Shown here: piece by piece, positions 63,704-64,000 of the stretch
Layout: each line of letters begins with the position of its first letter
How positions within the stretch are numbered: the first letter of the stretch is position 1
Origin: Gemmataceae bacterium
GTDB lineage: Bacteria; Planctomycetota; Planctomycetia; Gemmatales; Gemmataceae
NCBI GenBank assembly: GCA_009691845.1
Contig: SIAJ01000021.1
Location: forward strand, 1-64,000
Length of the DNA: 64,000 bases
Direction: 5' to 3'
Notes under the pieces: generated by a model
The model's database searches: none
What the model saw: the letters and a program-made list of their open reading frames with translations, nothing else
What the model was told of the DNA's origin: nothing
Position numbers and translations under genes: made by a program

Positions 63704-64000
63704 ATGAGCGTTGCGAAGGCGGAAGCAGGAAAAACACGTATCGGCTGGATCGGCACCGGCGTCATGGGCCGCTGGATGTGCCAGCACGCGATGGCCAAGG
63801 GTTTTGCTGCGACTGTATTTACCCGAACGAAAGAAAAAGCCCAACCGTTGCTCGACCTCGGAGCGGCTTACGCCGATTCGCCAAAAGCCGTGGCCGAGCG
63901 ATCCGACGTGATTTTCGCCATCGTCGGTTATCCGAAAGACGTTCGCGAAGTGTTCCTCGGTACGGATGGAGCACTCGCCGGTAGCAAGCCGGGAACCATC
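63704..64000 (+). CDS. NAD-binding 3-hydroxyisobutyrate dehydrogenase-like protein, 3' end outside window
   Basis: The frame is open from ATG 63704 (AAGGGG 8-13 nt upstream) to the last base, 99 codons. It starts with RIGWIGTGVMGRWMCQHAMA, the GxGxMG Rossmann motif of the beta-hydroxyacid dehydrogenase family (3-hydroxyisobutyrate dehydrogenase, tartronate semialdehyde reductase, GLYR1-type). TRTKEKAQPLLDLGAAYADS and SDVIFAIVGYPKDVREVFLG are the next family segments. The catalytic Lys and the helical C-terminal domain lie beyond the window. Substrate not determined. Divergent from the lipase gene. Confidence 0.92.
   Translation, partial: MSVAKAEAGKTRIGWIGTGVMGRWMCQHAMAKGFAATVFTRTKEKAQPLLDLGAAYADSPKAVAERSDVIFAIVGYPKDVREVFLGTDGALAGSKPGTI

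Noticed and set aside
1-64000. tRNA, rRNA, CRISPR array, tandem repeat or complete insertion sequence
   Set aside because: Looked for in the intergenic gaps; no cloverleaf with conserved arms, regularly spaced repeats or transposase gene was recognised. The REP pairs are short and occur singly.

Overview
This 64 kb window looks like chromosomal DNA of a planctomycete, most likely from the Gemmataceae/Gemmatales side; this is inferred from gene content, since no rRNA is present. The evidence is the set of secreted families typical of that phylum: PSCyt1/DUF1587/DUF1592/DUF1588/DUF1585 proteins (2), DUF1552 (2), DUF1501 (3) and DUF1549/DUF1553 (1). It also holds DUF4139, DUF885, PQQ-like beta-propeller, EF-hand and PPC-domain secreted proteins, moderately high GC, and many short genes without strong Shine-Dalgarno sites.

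Layout. 1-4.5 kb: a DUF1592 gene cut by the window edge, translationally coupled to a DUF1552 gene. 4.5-10.5 kb (minus): hflX, then a four-gene operon (acyl-activating enzyme, short DUF4058 protein, aldehyde dehydrogenase, Fe-alcohol dehydrogenase) that could reduce a carboxylic acid to an alcohol. 10.8-21.1 kb: a frameshifted HEAT-repeat gene, two DUF1501 genes, a PPC-domain protein, a sugar-nucleotide epimerase, a DUF885 peptidase-like protein, a creatininase-like protein and a DNRLRE-type secreted protein. 21.4-29 kb (mostly plus): DUF4139, PQQ-like, a frameshifted SEC-C gene, a tiny Zn-binding protein, a winged-helix AAA ATPase and der. 29-33.3 kb (minus): a DUF1552 gene and a DUF1592 gene with an internal TGA. 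33.5-40.3 kb (plus): clpB, a DUF5678-like gene, a frameshifted retropepsin-like gene, an unusual two-AAA Clp-like ATPase and a second epimerase. 40.3-47 kb (minus): TerB-like, EF-hand, DUF1501, a DUF1549/1553 gene with an internal TAG, AlkB-like and a minimal zincin. 47-58 kb (plus): aldehyde dehydrogenase, an ABC-2 exporter with a large partner protein, a PIG-L deacetylase and two tandem von Willebrand A proteins. 58-64 kb: aat, a TPR-like secreted protein, gyrA, a lipase and the start of a 3-hydroxyisobutyrate-dehydrogenase-type gene.

Two themes stand out. First, five genes are interrupted by one change each: Trp to TGA, Trp to TAG, and three 1-nt frameshifts (one of them perhaps with a second lesion near its start). 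This means either real decay or consensus errors in the assembly. Second, the intergenic DNA is full of palindromes: GTAG-headed REP pairs of the kind mobilised by RAYT transposases, two copies of a ~103 bp MITE-like element, and long perfect hairpins between convergent genes. No tRNA, rRNA, CRISPR array or complete insertion sequence was recognised.
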